From positions 1-15,783 of the forward strand of contig JAGSPR010000115.1 in NCBI GenBank assembly GCA_018262455.1: DNA of 15,783 nt. The letters are read 5' to 3'. Below, piece after piece: positions 7,211 to 14,343 of this stretch (position 1 is its first letter; each line of letters starts with the position of its first letter). The DNA is from Deltaproteobacteria bacterium. GTDB lineage: Bacteria; Myxococcota; Polyangia; Haliangiales; Haliangiaceae. The translations under genes were made by a program, and so were the position numbers. Under the pieces are notes generated by a model. It searched no databases, was not told the DNA's origin, and was given only the letters and a program-made list of their open reading frames with translations.

Positions 7211-8983
7211 TCACGGTTTCTCGAGGCCGGTATCGTCGCTGCCCCGGCCGGTCCCCGACCCCTTGCCGGTCCCCGACCCCTTGCCGGTCCCCGACCCCTT
7301 GCCGGTCCCCGAGGTGCCCGAGCCCTTGCCGGTCCCCGAGGTGCCCGAGCCCTTGCCGGTCCCCGAGGTCTTTCTCTTCTTCACAAACAACCGCTCGTCA
7401 TTGATGTCGCGATCAGGAACGAGGTTGAAGATGACGTCGTCGTACTTGCTGCTGTCGGAGCGCAGCATCACCCGCACCGGCGAGCTGCTGCGCTGGAGCT
7501 CGAACGTCTCGCCGGTGGTCTGGCCGATCTCCTGACCGTTGACGAAGATCTTGGCGCCGGGCGGCGTCGTCGTGATCGTGATCTTCGCGACCGTGGAGAC
7601 CACGGCGAGGTCGCTGCCGGCAGAGCCCGCGGCGCCACTACCGACCGCGCTGCCACTACCGACCGCGCTGCCACTACCGACCGCGGTCACGGCCGAGCCA
7701 CTCCCCGAGGAGGCGTCGTTCGAGCCGACCGCGCTCGGGGTGGCGCTGTCGGGAGTCGTGACGAGTGCCTCGCCACTGCCGCTCGCCGTGCCCGTCCCGG
7801 CGACCGTGGTCGGGCCCTTGGTGACGATGACCACTGCGATCACGGCAGCCACCACGAGCGCGGCGCCGAGGATCGCGAACCCCGCCTTGCTGCGCGGCTT
7901 GTGGAGCTCTCCCGCCGCGCCGCCGAGCGTGGTCGGCGCCGGGTAGCCGTGCATGGGAGTCAGCATCCCGGGGGGCGGCGTCATCCCGGGGGCTGGCGTC
8001 AGGGACGTGGGCGTCATCCGGTTGGGCGGCAGCTCGCTGGTCGACGGCATCAGCTGGCGTTGCATGAAGGCGACGATGCCGCCGCAGGCCTCGACGTAGC
8101 CGACCGGATCCGCCATCGCCCGCATCATCTCGTCCATGTTCGGGTAACGCAGCTCGACCCGCTTCTCGAGCGCCTTCATGACGACGGCCTCGACATGCGG
8201 ATTGAGCATCCGGTACTGCGACGGTGGAATCGGCTGCTGGGTCAGGTGCTGGACGAGGATCTCGCCATAGCCCGCGCCGATGAACGGCACCCGCCCGACC
8301 AGCATCTCGTAGAGCACGATGCCGAGCGCGTAGATGTCCGCGCGGTGATCGATGTCGCCGCGGCCCTCGCACTGCTCGGGCGACATGTACGCGGGCGTCC
8401 CCATGACGATGCCGGTCCGCGTCCGGCTCGAGCCGGTCGTGTTGCCGGTGAGCTTCGCGATGCCAAAGTCGAGCAGCTTCACGAAGTCGCGCTCGCGGCC
8501 CCGCTGCATCAGCATGATGTTGTCCGGCTTGAGATCGCGATGAACGATGCCGCACTTGTGCGACGCGCCGAGCGCATCCCCGACCTGCAGCGCGATCCCG
8601 AGCGCGCGCTCCGGTGGCAAGGGAGACTCGGCGCGGATCAGCGCCGACAGCGTGCTCCCGGACAGGTACTCCATGATGAAGTACACGAGCTGCTCGCGGT
8701 TGGCCCCGGCCTGGATGATCCCGAAGTCGACGATGTCGACGATGTTCGGGTGACCGATGTCGTTGACCGCCTTCGCCTCGTTGAAGAACCGCGACGCGAC
8801 CTCCTCGTTGCCCGAGAACTCCGAGTGCAGGACCTTGAGCGCGACCTTCTTGCCGATCGAGGGATGCTCGGCCAGATAGACCGCACCCATCCCGCCCTCG
8901 CCCAACTTCTGGGTCACCAGATAGTTGCCGATGGTCTGCCCGATGATGAGATCTGGTTGCGGGGGCCCGGTTCGGGGGTCCAT
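7211..8983 (-). CDS. Transmembrane Ser/Thr protein kinase with PEGA domain and repeat tail
   Basis: The product is 590 residues. A Hanks-type kinase domain spans about residues 20-290: GEGGMGAVY at 28-36, catalytic Lys K50, HRDLKPDN at 148-155, DFG at 172-174 and SPE at 201-203. All catalytic residues are present, so it should be active on Ser/Thr in the cytoplasm. A Pro/Thr-rich linker leads to one transmembrane helix (about 366-388) and a Ser/Gly/Ala-rich spacer. A PEGA-type domain follows (about 470-545; [19 protein letters not shown]), then a C-terminal tail of GTGKGS repeats. This architecture, with a cytosolic kinase and external sensor part, is frequent in myxobacteria. GAGG lies upstream of the ATG at 8983. 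It heads a five-gene minus-strand unit and is divergent from the D,D-carboxypeptidase gene. Confidence 0.95.
   Translation of the reverse strand: MDPRTGPPQPDLIIGQTIGNYLVTQKLGEGGMGAVYLAEHPSIGKKVALKVLHSEFSGNEEVASRFFNEAKAVNDIGHPNIVDIVDFGIIQAGANREQLVYFIMEYLSGSTLSALIRAESPLPPERALGIALQVGDALGASHKCGIVHRDLKPDNIMLMQRGRERDFVKLLDFGIAKLTGNTTGSSRTRTGIVMGTPAYMSPEQCEGRGDIDHRADIYALGIVLYEMLVGRVPFIGAGYGEILVQHLTQQPIPPSQYRMLNPHVEAVVMKALEKRVELRYPNMDEMMRAMADPVGYVEACGGIVAFMQRQLMPSTSELPPNRMTPTSLTPAPGMTPPPGMLTPMHGYPAPTTLGGAAGELHKPRSKAGFAILGAALVVAAVIAVVIVTKGPTTVAGTGTASGSGEALVTTPDSATPSAVGSNDASSGSGSAVTAVGSGSAVGSGSAVGSGAAGSAGSDLAVVSTVAKITITTTPPGAKIFVNGQEIGQTTGETFELQRSSSPVRVMLRSDSSKYDDVIFNLVPDRDINDERLFVKKRKTSGTGKGSGTSGTGKGSGTSGTGKGSGTGKGSGTGKGSGTGRGSDDTGLEKP
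7243..7368. repeat. In-frame 18/27-bp tandem repeats in kinase tail
   Basis: About six copies of a unit built on ccttgccggtccccgacc occur here. Some copies are 18 bp and some are extended to 27 bp by gtgcccgag. On the coding strand they encode GTGKGS with occasional GTS insertions. All unit lengths are multiples of three, so copy-number change would preserve the frame. There are no spacers between copies, so this is not a CRISPR array. Confidence 0.9.
7634..7685. repeat. 18-bp tandem repeat (about 2.9 copies) in kinase spacer
   Basis: Nearly three copies of gccactaccgaccgcgct encode SAVGSG repeats between the transmembrane helix and the PEGA domain of the kinase. This is a second, independent in-frame repeat in the same gene. 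Confidence 0.88.
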
Positions 8984-9081
8984 GCGGTTCCCTCGCCCGG
9001 TCGTTCCTCGCGGACCGAGCGAAGGTGATAGTAGCCCACAACCGGCTGAAAAGTCGCCGGGGGCCGGATCGACGTGTCACG
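8984..9081. promoter_or_regulatory. Divergent promoter region, kinase unit / carboxypeptidase unit
   Basis: This 98-bp gap separates the starts of two divergent transcription units, so promoters for both should lie here. I see GAGG serving the kinase start. The tract around 9027-9035 (tgatagtag; tactatca on the other strand) is the least GC-rich part and is a possible -10 region for either direction. No convincing -35 element was found. Confidence 0.45.
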
Positions 9082-10059
9082 ATGTCGGCGATGCGACACC
9101 TCGCCGCTGTGGTCGTACTGGGTGTGCTCGCTGGCCCGACATCCGCCGACGATCTGCCCGACGTGAAATCGAAGGCCGTCGTGGTGCTGGACGCCAAGAC
9201 CGGGGCGGAGATCTTCAGCAAGGCGGCCGACGACGTCCGTCCGATCGCGTCGACCACCAAGATCTTCGTCGCGATGGTGGTCAGGAAGCACAACCTCGAT
9301 CTCGGCGGCTGGACCGAGATCAACCGGGTCGACGCCAAGGAGGCGGCGGGAGGCGCCCGGACCCGGCTCGATGTCGGTGAGAAGTTCCGCAACCAGGATC
9401 TGCTGCGGGCCATGCTGATGGCCTCGGATAACCGGGCTCCGACCGCGCTCGGTCGGGCCGCCGGCATGGATCCGGATGAGCTCGTGACCGCCATGAACAA
9501 GCTCGCCAAGGAGCTGGGGCTCGCCCACACCAAGTTCACGAGCCCGTCCGGGCTGCATGGCAACGTCTCGACCGCGCGCGAGATGGCGATCGCGCTCACC
9601 GCCGCGCTCGGCGACCGCGTGCTGCGCGAGATCATGGGCGACGAATTCGAGACCGTGGTGTCGAAGCGACACTCGAAGATCGGCTACGGCACCACCAACG
9701 CGCCGCTGGTCGCCAAGAAGTACGACGTGGTCGGCGGCAAGACCGGGTACACCAAGCCCGCTGGCTACTGCTTCATCACCGGCGCTCGCATCGACTCGCG
9801 CGAGGTCGTGATGGCGTTCCTCGGTGCCGACGCCAAGCAGACCCGGTTCGCCGACTTCAACCGGGTCGCGGCCTGGCTCGATCGCGGCGCGCCGGGCTCC
9901 AAGCTCGCGGCCAAGCTCGACCCGAAGCGACCCAAGACCGCGCCTGCCAAGCACGAGATCGAGGCCCACGGGCGCGTCGCCCACAAGGCCGCCGAGCCCG
10001 CCGAGCCCGCCGAGCCCGCGAACGATCCGGCCAAGCCCGGCCCTTCGATCGAGCCTTGA
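9082..10059 (+). CDS. D-alanyl-D-alanine carboxypeptidase (PBP5-type, S11 family)
   Basis: The product is 325 residues. A signal peptide (RHLAAVVVLGVLAGPTSA) is followed by the three penicillin-binding motifs: SxxK as STTK at residues 57-60, SxN as SDN at 115-117, and KTG at 220-222 within VVGGKTGYT. The enzyme removes the terminal D-Ala from peptidoglycan stem peptides in the periplasm. The catalytic domain is followed by a Lys/Ala/Pro-rich tail with AEP repeats rather than a recognisable PBP5 C-terminal domain and membrane anchor, so it may be soluble. ATG at 9082 is chosen; ATG at 9091 is equally plausible. Longer starts upstream would put charged residues before the signal peptide. It heads a six-gene plus-strand unit and is followed after 29 bp by a TldD relative. 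Confidence 0.92.
   Translation: MSAMRHLAAVVVLGVLAGPTSADDLPDVKSKAVVVLDAKTGAEIFSKAADDVRPIASTTKIFVAMVVRKHNLDLGGWTEINRVDAKEAAGGARTRLDVGEKFRNQDLLRAMLMASDNRAPTALGRAAGMDPDELVTAMNKLAKELGLAHTKFTSPSGLHGNVSTAREMAIALTAALGDRVLREIMGDEFETVVSKRHSKIGYGTTNAPLVAKKYDVVGGKTGYTKPAGYCFITGARIDSREVVMAFLGADAKQTRFADFNRVAAWLDRGAPGSKLAAKLDPKRPKTAPAKHEIEAHGRVAHKAAEPAEPAEPANDPAKPGPSIEP
9991..10017. repeat. 9-bp tandem repeat (gccgagccc x3)
   Basis: Three perfect copies encode Ala-Glu-Pro three times in the C-terminal tail of the D,D-carboxypeptidase. This is a short, in-frame, low-complexity linker. Confidence 0.85.
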
Positions 10060-10088
10060 GCGCCGCGTAGCGTGGCATCATCGGCGCG

Positions 10089-11546
10089 ATGACTCGAACC
10101 CGGCCCAGCCGGCGCGAGCTACTCGCGGGCCTCGGGATCGGCTCCGCCTCGACGCTGCTGTGGGCGTGCGGCAGCCGGCCCTCCGCGGTGCGGTCCACGC
10201 GGGGCGTCACGAGTACGAGCGGCGAGGTCCGGACCTGGCTGCGCGATGCGGTCGCGCGGCTCGCCGTCGCGTATCCCTCCGTCCATGCCCTCGCGGTGGC
10301 ACGCCGGCGGACGACGGCGGCGATCGACGTGCTCGGCGCCGGGGTCGCGCGTGCGCGGCGCGAAGGCCTGGTGCTCACCGTGCGCGATCGCGAGGGCCTG
10401 TGGCGCGAACAGGTCACGTCGGATCTGTCGCAAGCCGGCGTGCTGGCCGCGGTGCGCGCGCTCGTCGGGACCTCGACCAGGAAGGCGACGATCGATTTCG
10501 GGCCTCCACCGGCCCAGCCGCCGGCACCCCCGCGGTTCGCGGACGCCGAGCTGCACGATCAGCTCGAGACGATCACCGAGCGCGACAAGCTCGACAGCCG
10601 GATCGTCTACGCCGCCGCGATGATCGATCTCGATGACGCGAACGTGTGGTCGATCGCGCCGACCCATGATCGCGAGCAGCGGCTCGTCCGCGTCCGCAAA
10701 CACGTGGTGCGAGCGGCGTGGAACGGCACCCGACCGGTCGTCAGCGAGGCCGAACGATCCTGGATCGGCGGGCTCGACGACCACGCCCTCGACGTCGCGC
10801 TCGTGCGACGGACCTCGCAGCGCGCGCTCGAGCTGATGACCCCGGGCGTGCTCGAGGCCCGCGAGCGCACGGTGATCCTCGATCCGAGCCTGACCGCCAG
10901 CCTGGTCGACGCCATCGCGCGGGCGCTGCTCACCACGGCTTCCACCCGCCGTCCCGAGGTCGGCCGCGCCCTCGTCGCCGGCACCCAGGTGGCCGCGCCG
11001 CTGGTCACGCTGGTCGATGATCCGACCGTGCCGACCGCGTACGGTGGGTTCGTGTTCGACGACGAGGGCGATCCCGCGACCCCGGTCACGCTCGTCTCCG
11101 CGGGTCGGTTCATGGCCGTGCTCTCGGAGCACGCGGGTGGCGGGCGCGGACGCGGCCGCCGGCCCGGCCACACCGGCAGGCTCGAGCCCGCGCCTTCCCA
11201 CCTGCGGCTCGCGCCAGGAACGACCGCGCACGCGGCGCTCGGGGACGAGGGCCTGTTGCTCGAGGAGGCGCGCACGACGATCGTCGAACCGGGGATGTCG
11301 CGCGTGATCATCGGTGCCGCGCGCGCCCGCGAGCTCCGCGGCGGCCAGCAGACCGGACGGGTCTATGGCGAGGTCGAGCTCGTCGGTGACCTCCGCACGC
11401 TCCTCGGCGCGATCTCGGGGGTGTCGTCGGACACCAACGTGAGCTCGTACCGCGACGACCGTGATGGCGAGCCGCGCTGGCGATCGGTCGAGGCGCCGTG
11501 GGTGCGCACGACCGGCCTGGTCCGGCTCCGCCGGGGCTTCGCGTGA
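10089..11546 (+). CDS. TldD/PmbA-related Tat lipoprotein, metal motif absent
   Basis: The product is 485 residues. The N-terminus has a twin-arginine motif (SRRELLAG, R8-R9), a hydrophobic stretch and a possible lipobox ending at C27 (LLWAC), suggesting a folded, Tat-exported lipoprotein. The C-terminal half matches the TldD/PmbA fold pattern: VTLVDDPTVPTAYGGFVFDD, GRFMAVLSEH, an Arg/Gly-rich RRPGHTGR segment and LRLAPG. No HExxxH occurs, and the equivalent region reads VILDPSLTASLVDAIA, so it is unlikely to be a zinc peptidase by itself. Its stop overlaps the GTG start of the next TldE-like gene. It is more divergent than the pair at 849-4534. A non-catalytic or regulatory role, or a different chemistry, is possible. 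Confidence 0.75.
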   Translation: MTRTRPSRRELLAGLGIGSASTLLWACGSRPSAVRSTRGVTSTSGEVRTWLRDAVARLAVAYPSVHALAVARRRTTAAIDVLGAGVARARREGLVLTVRDREGLWREQVTSDLSQAGVLAAVRALVGTSTRKATIDFGPPPAQPPAPPRFADAELHDQLETITERDKLDSRIVYAAAMIDLDDANVWSIAPTHDREQRLVRVRKHVVRAAWNGTRPVVSEAERSWIGGLDDHALDVALVRRTSQRALELMTPGVLEARERTVILDPSLTASLVDAIARALLTTASTRRPEVGRALVAGTQVAAPLVTLVDDPTVPTAYGGFVFDDEGDPATPVTLVSAGRFMAVLSEHAGGGRGRGRRPGHTGRLEPAPSHLRLAPGTTAHAALGDEGLLLEEARTTIVEPGMSRVIIGAARARELRGGQQTGRVYGEVELVGDLRTLLGAISGVSSDTNVSSYRDDRDGEPRWRSVEAPWVRTTGLVRLRRGFA

Positions 11547-12814
11547 TCACGCGGCGCGACCTGGTGCGCGCCCTGCTCCGCCGCAGCGTCGCGGACTGGA
11601 TCGTGCTCGAGCACGCCCAGGAGCTCGGCGTGGCCGACGACACGCACGACCTGCGGCGCCGCGAGCACCGAACCCGCTCGACCGTGATCATCCACCATGA
11701 CGTCCCGCGAGGACGAGGTTCCGCGCGGCTCGAGATCACCAGCAGCAGCGACGGCGACGCGCTCGGCCTCGTCGACGAGGCGATCTCGCTCGCCGCCACC
11801 ACGGTGGGCCCGGCCTGGAAGACCGCCCCGCCCGCGGCGCCTGCGCAGGTCCGGGTGCTCGATCCCGCGCTCACCGAGCGCGACCTGGTCGAGGCCGCGG
11901 CGGCGATCGCGCGGGGCGTGCGGATGCGTGGCAGCGGCTCGAGTGTCTCGGTGGCTGCCACGGTCCTGCGCGAGCGCATCACGGTCCAGGCCAAGAGCGG
12001 CTTCCACGACGAGTGGCTGGCCAGCCAGCTGCGCGTCGAGGGCCTGGTGATCGCGGCGGAGCGCAGCCTCGAGATCGTGCGCGAGGCTCGGCGCATCTCC
12101 GACCTCGGCCTTGCGCCCGCGATCGCGGCGGCGCAAGCCGATCTCGAGCAGCTCGGAGAGGCCGGTCCGCCGATCGCGGGGCGCGCCGACCTGATCCTGT
12201 CTGCCGACGCGCTCCTCCATGGCGAGGGCCTCGGCGTGTGGTCGGTGTTCGCCGCGCAGGCCGAATCGATCGCCGAGCGCCAGGGCATCACCCGCTACCG
12301 CGTCGGCACGCCGATCGCACCTGGCGCGAACCAGGTCGACGAGCCGCTCACGATCACCAGCGACGGCGCGCTCGACTTCGCCACCCGATCGAACCCGGTC
12401 GGCGACGACGGCGACGCGATCCGCAGGTTCCCGATGATCGAGCGCGGCGTCTCCGTCGGCCTCGGCCTTTCGGTCCGCGAAGCCGCGCTGCGCGGACGCG
12501 ACCCGAACGGCGGCGTCCGCAACCTCGTGGTCGCGCCGGGCACCTGGCACGGCAAGCCCGGCGCGGGCCGCACGATCGAGATCCGCCGGCTGCACGCGCT
12601 GTCGATCGACCCCTACACCGGGGATGCCAGCCTCGAGCTGGCGCTCGCGTACGACCACCGCGATGGCCGGTCCCGACCGTTCACCGGCGGCACGATCCGG
12701 CTCGATCTGGTCTCCGCGCTCGCCCGGGCGCGCCGCAGCGCGACCACCCTCCAGCGCGGCGCGTACCTCGGCCCCGCCTCGGTGTGGATCGACGGGGCCA
12801 CGCTGGTCGTCTAG
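11543..12814 (+). CDS. TldE/PmbA-related protein, metal motif absent, no signal peptide
   Basis: The product is about 423 residues from GTG at 11543, which overlaps the preceding TGA (GTGA). ATG at 11498 is possible but would overlap the upstream gene by 49 bases. The family pattern is visible in the second half: TRYRVGTPIAPG, DGALDFATRSNPVGDDG, FPMIERGVSVGL, NLVVAPGTWHG. The site equivalent to the TldD zinc motif reads GVWSVFAAQAESIAER, with no HExxxH. Unlike its upstream partner it has no hydrophobic signal sequence. If the two form a TldD/E-like heterodimer, this subunit would either stay in the cytosol or travel with the Tat-targeted partner. Family call is fairly sure; location and role are inference. 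Confidence 0.75.
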   Translation: MITRRDLVRALLRRSVADWIVLEHAQELGVADDTHDLRRREHRTRSTVIIHHDVPRGRGSARLEITSSSDGDALGLVDEAISLAATTVGPAWKTAPPAAPAQVRVLDPALTERDLVEAAAAIARGVRMRGSGSSVSVAATVLRERITVQAKSGFHDEWLASQLRVEGLVIAAERSLEIVREARRISDLGLAPAIAAAQADLEQLGEAGPPIAGRADLILSADALLHGEGLGVWSVFAAQAESIAERQGITRYRVGTPIAPGANQVDEPLTITSDGALDFATRSNPVGDDGDAIRRFPMIERGVSVGLGLSVREAALRGRDPNGGVRNLVVAPGTWHGKPGAGRTIEIRRLHALSIDPYTGDASLELALAYDHRDGRSRPFTGGTIRLDLVSALARARRSATTLQRGAYLGPASVWIDGATLVV

Positions 12815-12816
12815 CG

Positions 12817-13026
12817 ATGTGCTACCTCTGGAGGGTGCCCGGCCTGCCACCCCGATCCCTGCGCCGCTACCTCCCGGTCGTCGGTGCCGTCGTCGGCGCG
12901 TCCGCCGGCTTCGCGTACTACTGGTTGTTCGGCTGCGACAGCGGTTGAGCCACCCGCTCGAACCCGGTGCTGACCACCGCCTTCGGTACAGCGCTGGGTT
13001 TGACGATGACCGTGGGTCGTCGATGA
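12817..13026 (+). CDS. DUF6132-like two-TM small protein with in-frame UGA (candidate selenoprotein)
   Basis: Reading from ATG at 12817, codon 44 is TGA (12946-12948). A conventional reading stops there, giving 43 residues with one membrane helix (about 18-38) that ends in FGCDSG. The same frame continues for 25 more codons, ATRSNPVLTTAFGTALG and onward, to TGA at 13024-13026. The joined protein (69 residues) fits a small family I recall as DUF6132: TM helix, GC-x-SG, then a Cys followed by a xxTSNP-like motif and a second TM helix. The UGA sits where the second Cys is expected. The second TGA overlaps the next ATG (ATGA). Adjacent codons after the UGA keep a high-GC third position. Options are selenocysteine insertion, a nonsense mutation (pseudogene), or a sequencing error. 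The 5' start lacks a good ribosome binding site. Confidence 0.6.
12965..12979 (+). promoter_or_regulatory. Candidate SECIS-like hairpin downstream of the in-frame UGA
   Basis: A 5-bp stem (cggtg 12965-12969 with caccg 12975-12979) closes a 5-base loop ctgac, with a G about 24 bases after the UGA. Bacterial SECIS elements sit just downstream of UGA within the coding region and have a small apical loop with a G. The spacing is compatible, but the stem is short and competing hairpins exist (accg 12976-12979 with cggt 12984-12987; gagc 12947-12950 with gctc 12956-12959). Treat this as suggestive only. Confidence 0.25.
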
Positions 13027-14336
13027 AGATGCTCGCTAGCGATTCGGCGCTCGATCTCGCCGCCCGGCTGCGCCGGCGCGAGGTGTCCTCGGTGGAGCTG
13101 ACGCAGGGAAGCCTCGCCACGATCCGGCGTGACAACCCAGACCTCGGGGCATTCGTCGGCGTCGCCGAGGCCCGCGCGCTGCGCCAGGCCCGCCGCGCCG
13201 ACGCGCTGATCGCCCGCGGCGTCCAGGCGCCGTTCCTCGGCGTGCCGACCGGCATCAAGGACTTCGAGCACCTCCGCGGTCACGTCACGGGTTATGGCTC
13301 GCGCGCGTTTCGCTGGCTGTACGCGCCGGTCGACGGGTTCTCCGCCCGCGCGTGTCGCGAGGCCGGCTTCGTCTTGCTCGGCAAGCTCGCGACCTCGGAG
13401 CTCGCGATCCTGCCGTTCATCGAGTCGCCGCCGAGCCGCAACCCGCACGCGCGCGATCACTACGCCGGTGGATCGTCGGGAGGCTCCGCGGCCGCGGTCG
13501 CGGCGAACATGATCCCGATCGCCGCTGGCTCCGACGGTGGCGGCTCGATCCGGATCCCCGCCTCGTTCTGCGGGCTCGTCGGGCTCAAGACCGGCCGCGG
13601 CACGCTGCAGGGCATGTCTCCGGCGCTCGATCCCGCCGGCATCGCCGTGAGCGGCCCGCTCGCTCGCACCGTGCGCGATGCGGCCGCGCTGACCGATGTC
13701 CTCGCGGGGACCCACGATCGGTTCTTGTCCGCGTGCGGCGAGCCGGTCCCCACGCTCCGCGTCCGCGTGCTCGCTTCCTCGCACCTCGTCGACGTCGACC
13801 CCGAGATCGCCGCCGCCACCCACGCGGTCGCGCAGCAGCTCGCGTCCGAGGGGCACCATCTCGAGGACGCGCCGCCGCTCGCCGGCGAGCTCGAGGACTT
13901 CCTGCCGATCATGGCCCACATGGCCGGCCGCCTCCCGCTCGTGCTCGGCATGCGGCGGCTGATGCAGCCGTCGACGCTGTGGCTCCATGGCCGCGGCCAG
14001 GGCGTCTCGCACGGCGATGCCGTGGCCGCGGGCGCCGCACTCGCCCGCCGGGTGTTCGCGTGGTTCGGTGATGCCGATGTCGTCGTCACGCCGACCGCCG
14101 GGGTGCTCCCGCCGCGGGTCGGCAGCTTCGCGAACCTCGACGGCGAGGCCACGTTCCGTGCCGCCGCACCGCTCGGGGCGTTCACCGCGGCGTTCAATGC
14201 CTCGGGCCAGCCCGCGATCTCGATCCCGGCGGCCCGCTCCCGCAGCGGGCTCCCGATCGGGGTCCAGCTCGTCGGGCGAATGGGTGGCGAACGCTTGCTG
14301 CTCGCGCTCGCCGCCTCGCTGCTCGGCGAGCGATGA
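13023..14336 (+). CDS. Amidase signature family hydrolase
   Basis: The product is 437 residues, slightly short for the family (usually about 450-500). The Ser-cisSer-Lys triad is present: K79 in GVPTGIKDFE, the cis-serine near S152 in GGSSGGSAAAVA, and the nucleophile near S175 in GSDGGGSIRIPAS. These enzymes hydrolyse carboxamide bonds; GatA of the tRNA amidotransferase belongs here too, but no gatB or gatC is adjacent and there is no reason to call this GatA. No signal peptide is seen, so it is probably cytosolic. Its ATG overlaps the second TGA of the small two-TM frame (ATGA). It is followed after 7 bp by the alpha/beta hydrolase. The frame is open further upstream, but that part lies inside other genes. 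Substrate unknown. Confidence 0.92.
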   Translation: MKMLASDSALDLAARLRRREVSSVELTQGSLATIRRDNPDLGAFVGVAEARALRQARRADALIARGVQAPFLGVPTGIKDFEHLRGHVTGYGSRAFRWLYAPVDGFSARACREAGFVLLGKLATSELAILPFIESPPSRNPHARDHYAGGSSGGSAAAVAANMIPIAAGSDGGGSIRIPASFCGLVGLKTGRGTLQGMSPALDPAGIAVSGPLARTVRDAAALTDVLAGTHDRFLSACGEPVPTLRVRVLASSHLVDVDPEIAAATHAVAQQLASEGHHLEDAPPLAGELEDFLPIMAHMAGRLPLVLGMRRLMQPSTLWLHGRGQGVSHGDAVAAGAALARRVFAWFGDADVVVTPTAGVLPPRVGSFANLDGEATFRAAAPLGAFTAAFNASGQPAISIPAARSRSGLPIGVQLVGRMGGERLLLALAASLLGER

Positions 14337-14343
14337 TGCGGCG

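Noticed and set aside
7243..7368. CRISPR-like array
   Set aside because: The units are contiguous with no unique spacers, are multiples of three, and encode GTGKGS in the kinase frame.
6941..9028. Plus-strand open frame of 695 codons across the kinase gene
   Set aside because: It is antisense to an unmistakable kinase with all catalytic motifs; its repeats are the mirror of the kinase tail repeats.
11363..13258. Minus-strand open frame of 631 codons across three plus-strand genes
   Set aside because: It spans the junctions of several coupled plus-strand genes and has only Arg-rich shadow composition.
13023..14336. GatA subunit of the tRNA amidotransferase
   Set aside because: The amidase triad is shared across the whole family, no gatB or gatC is adjacent, and the operon context is unrelated to translation.
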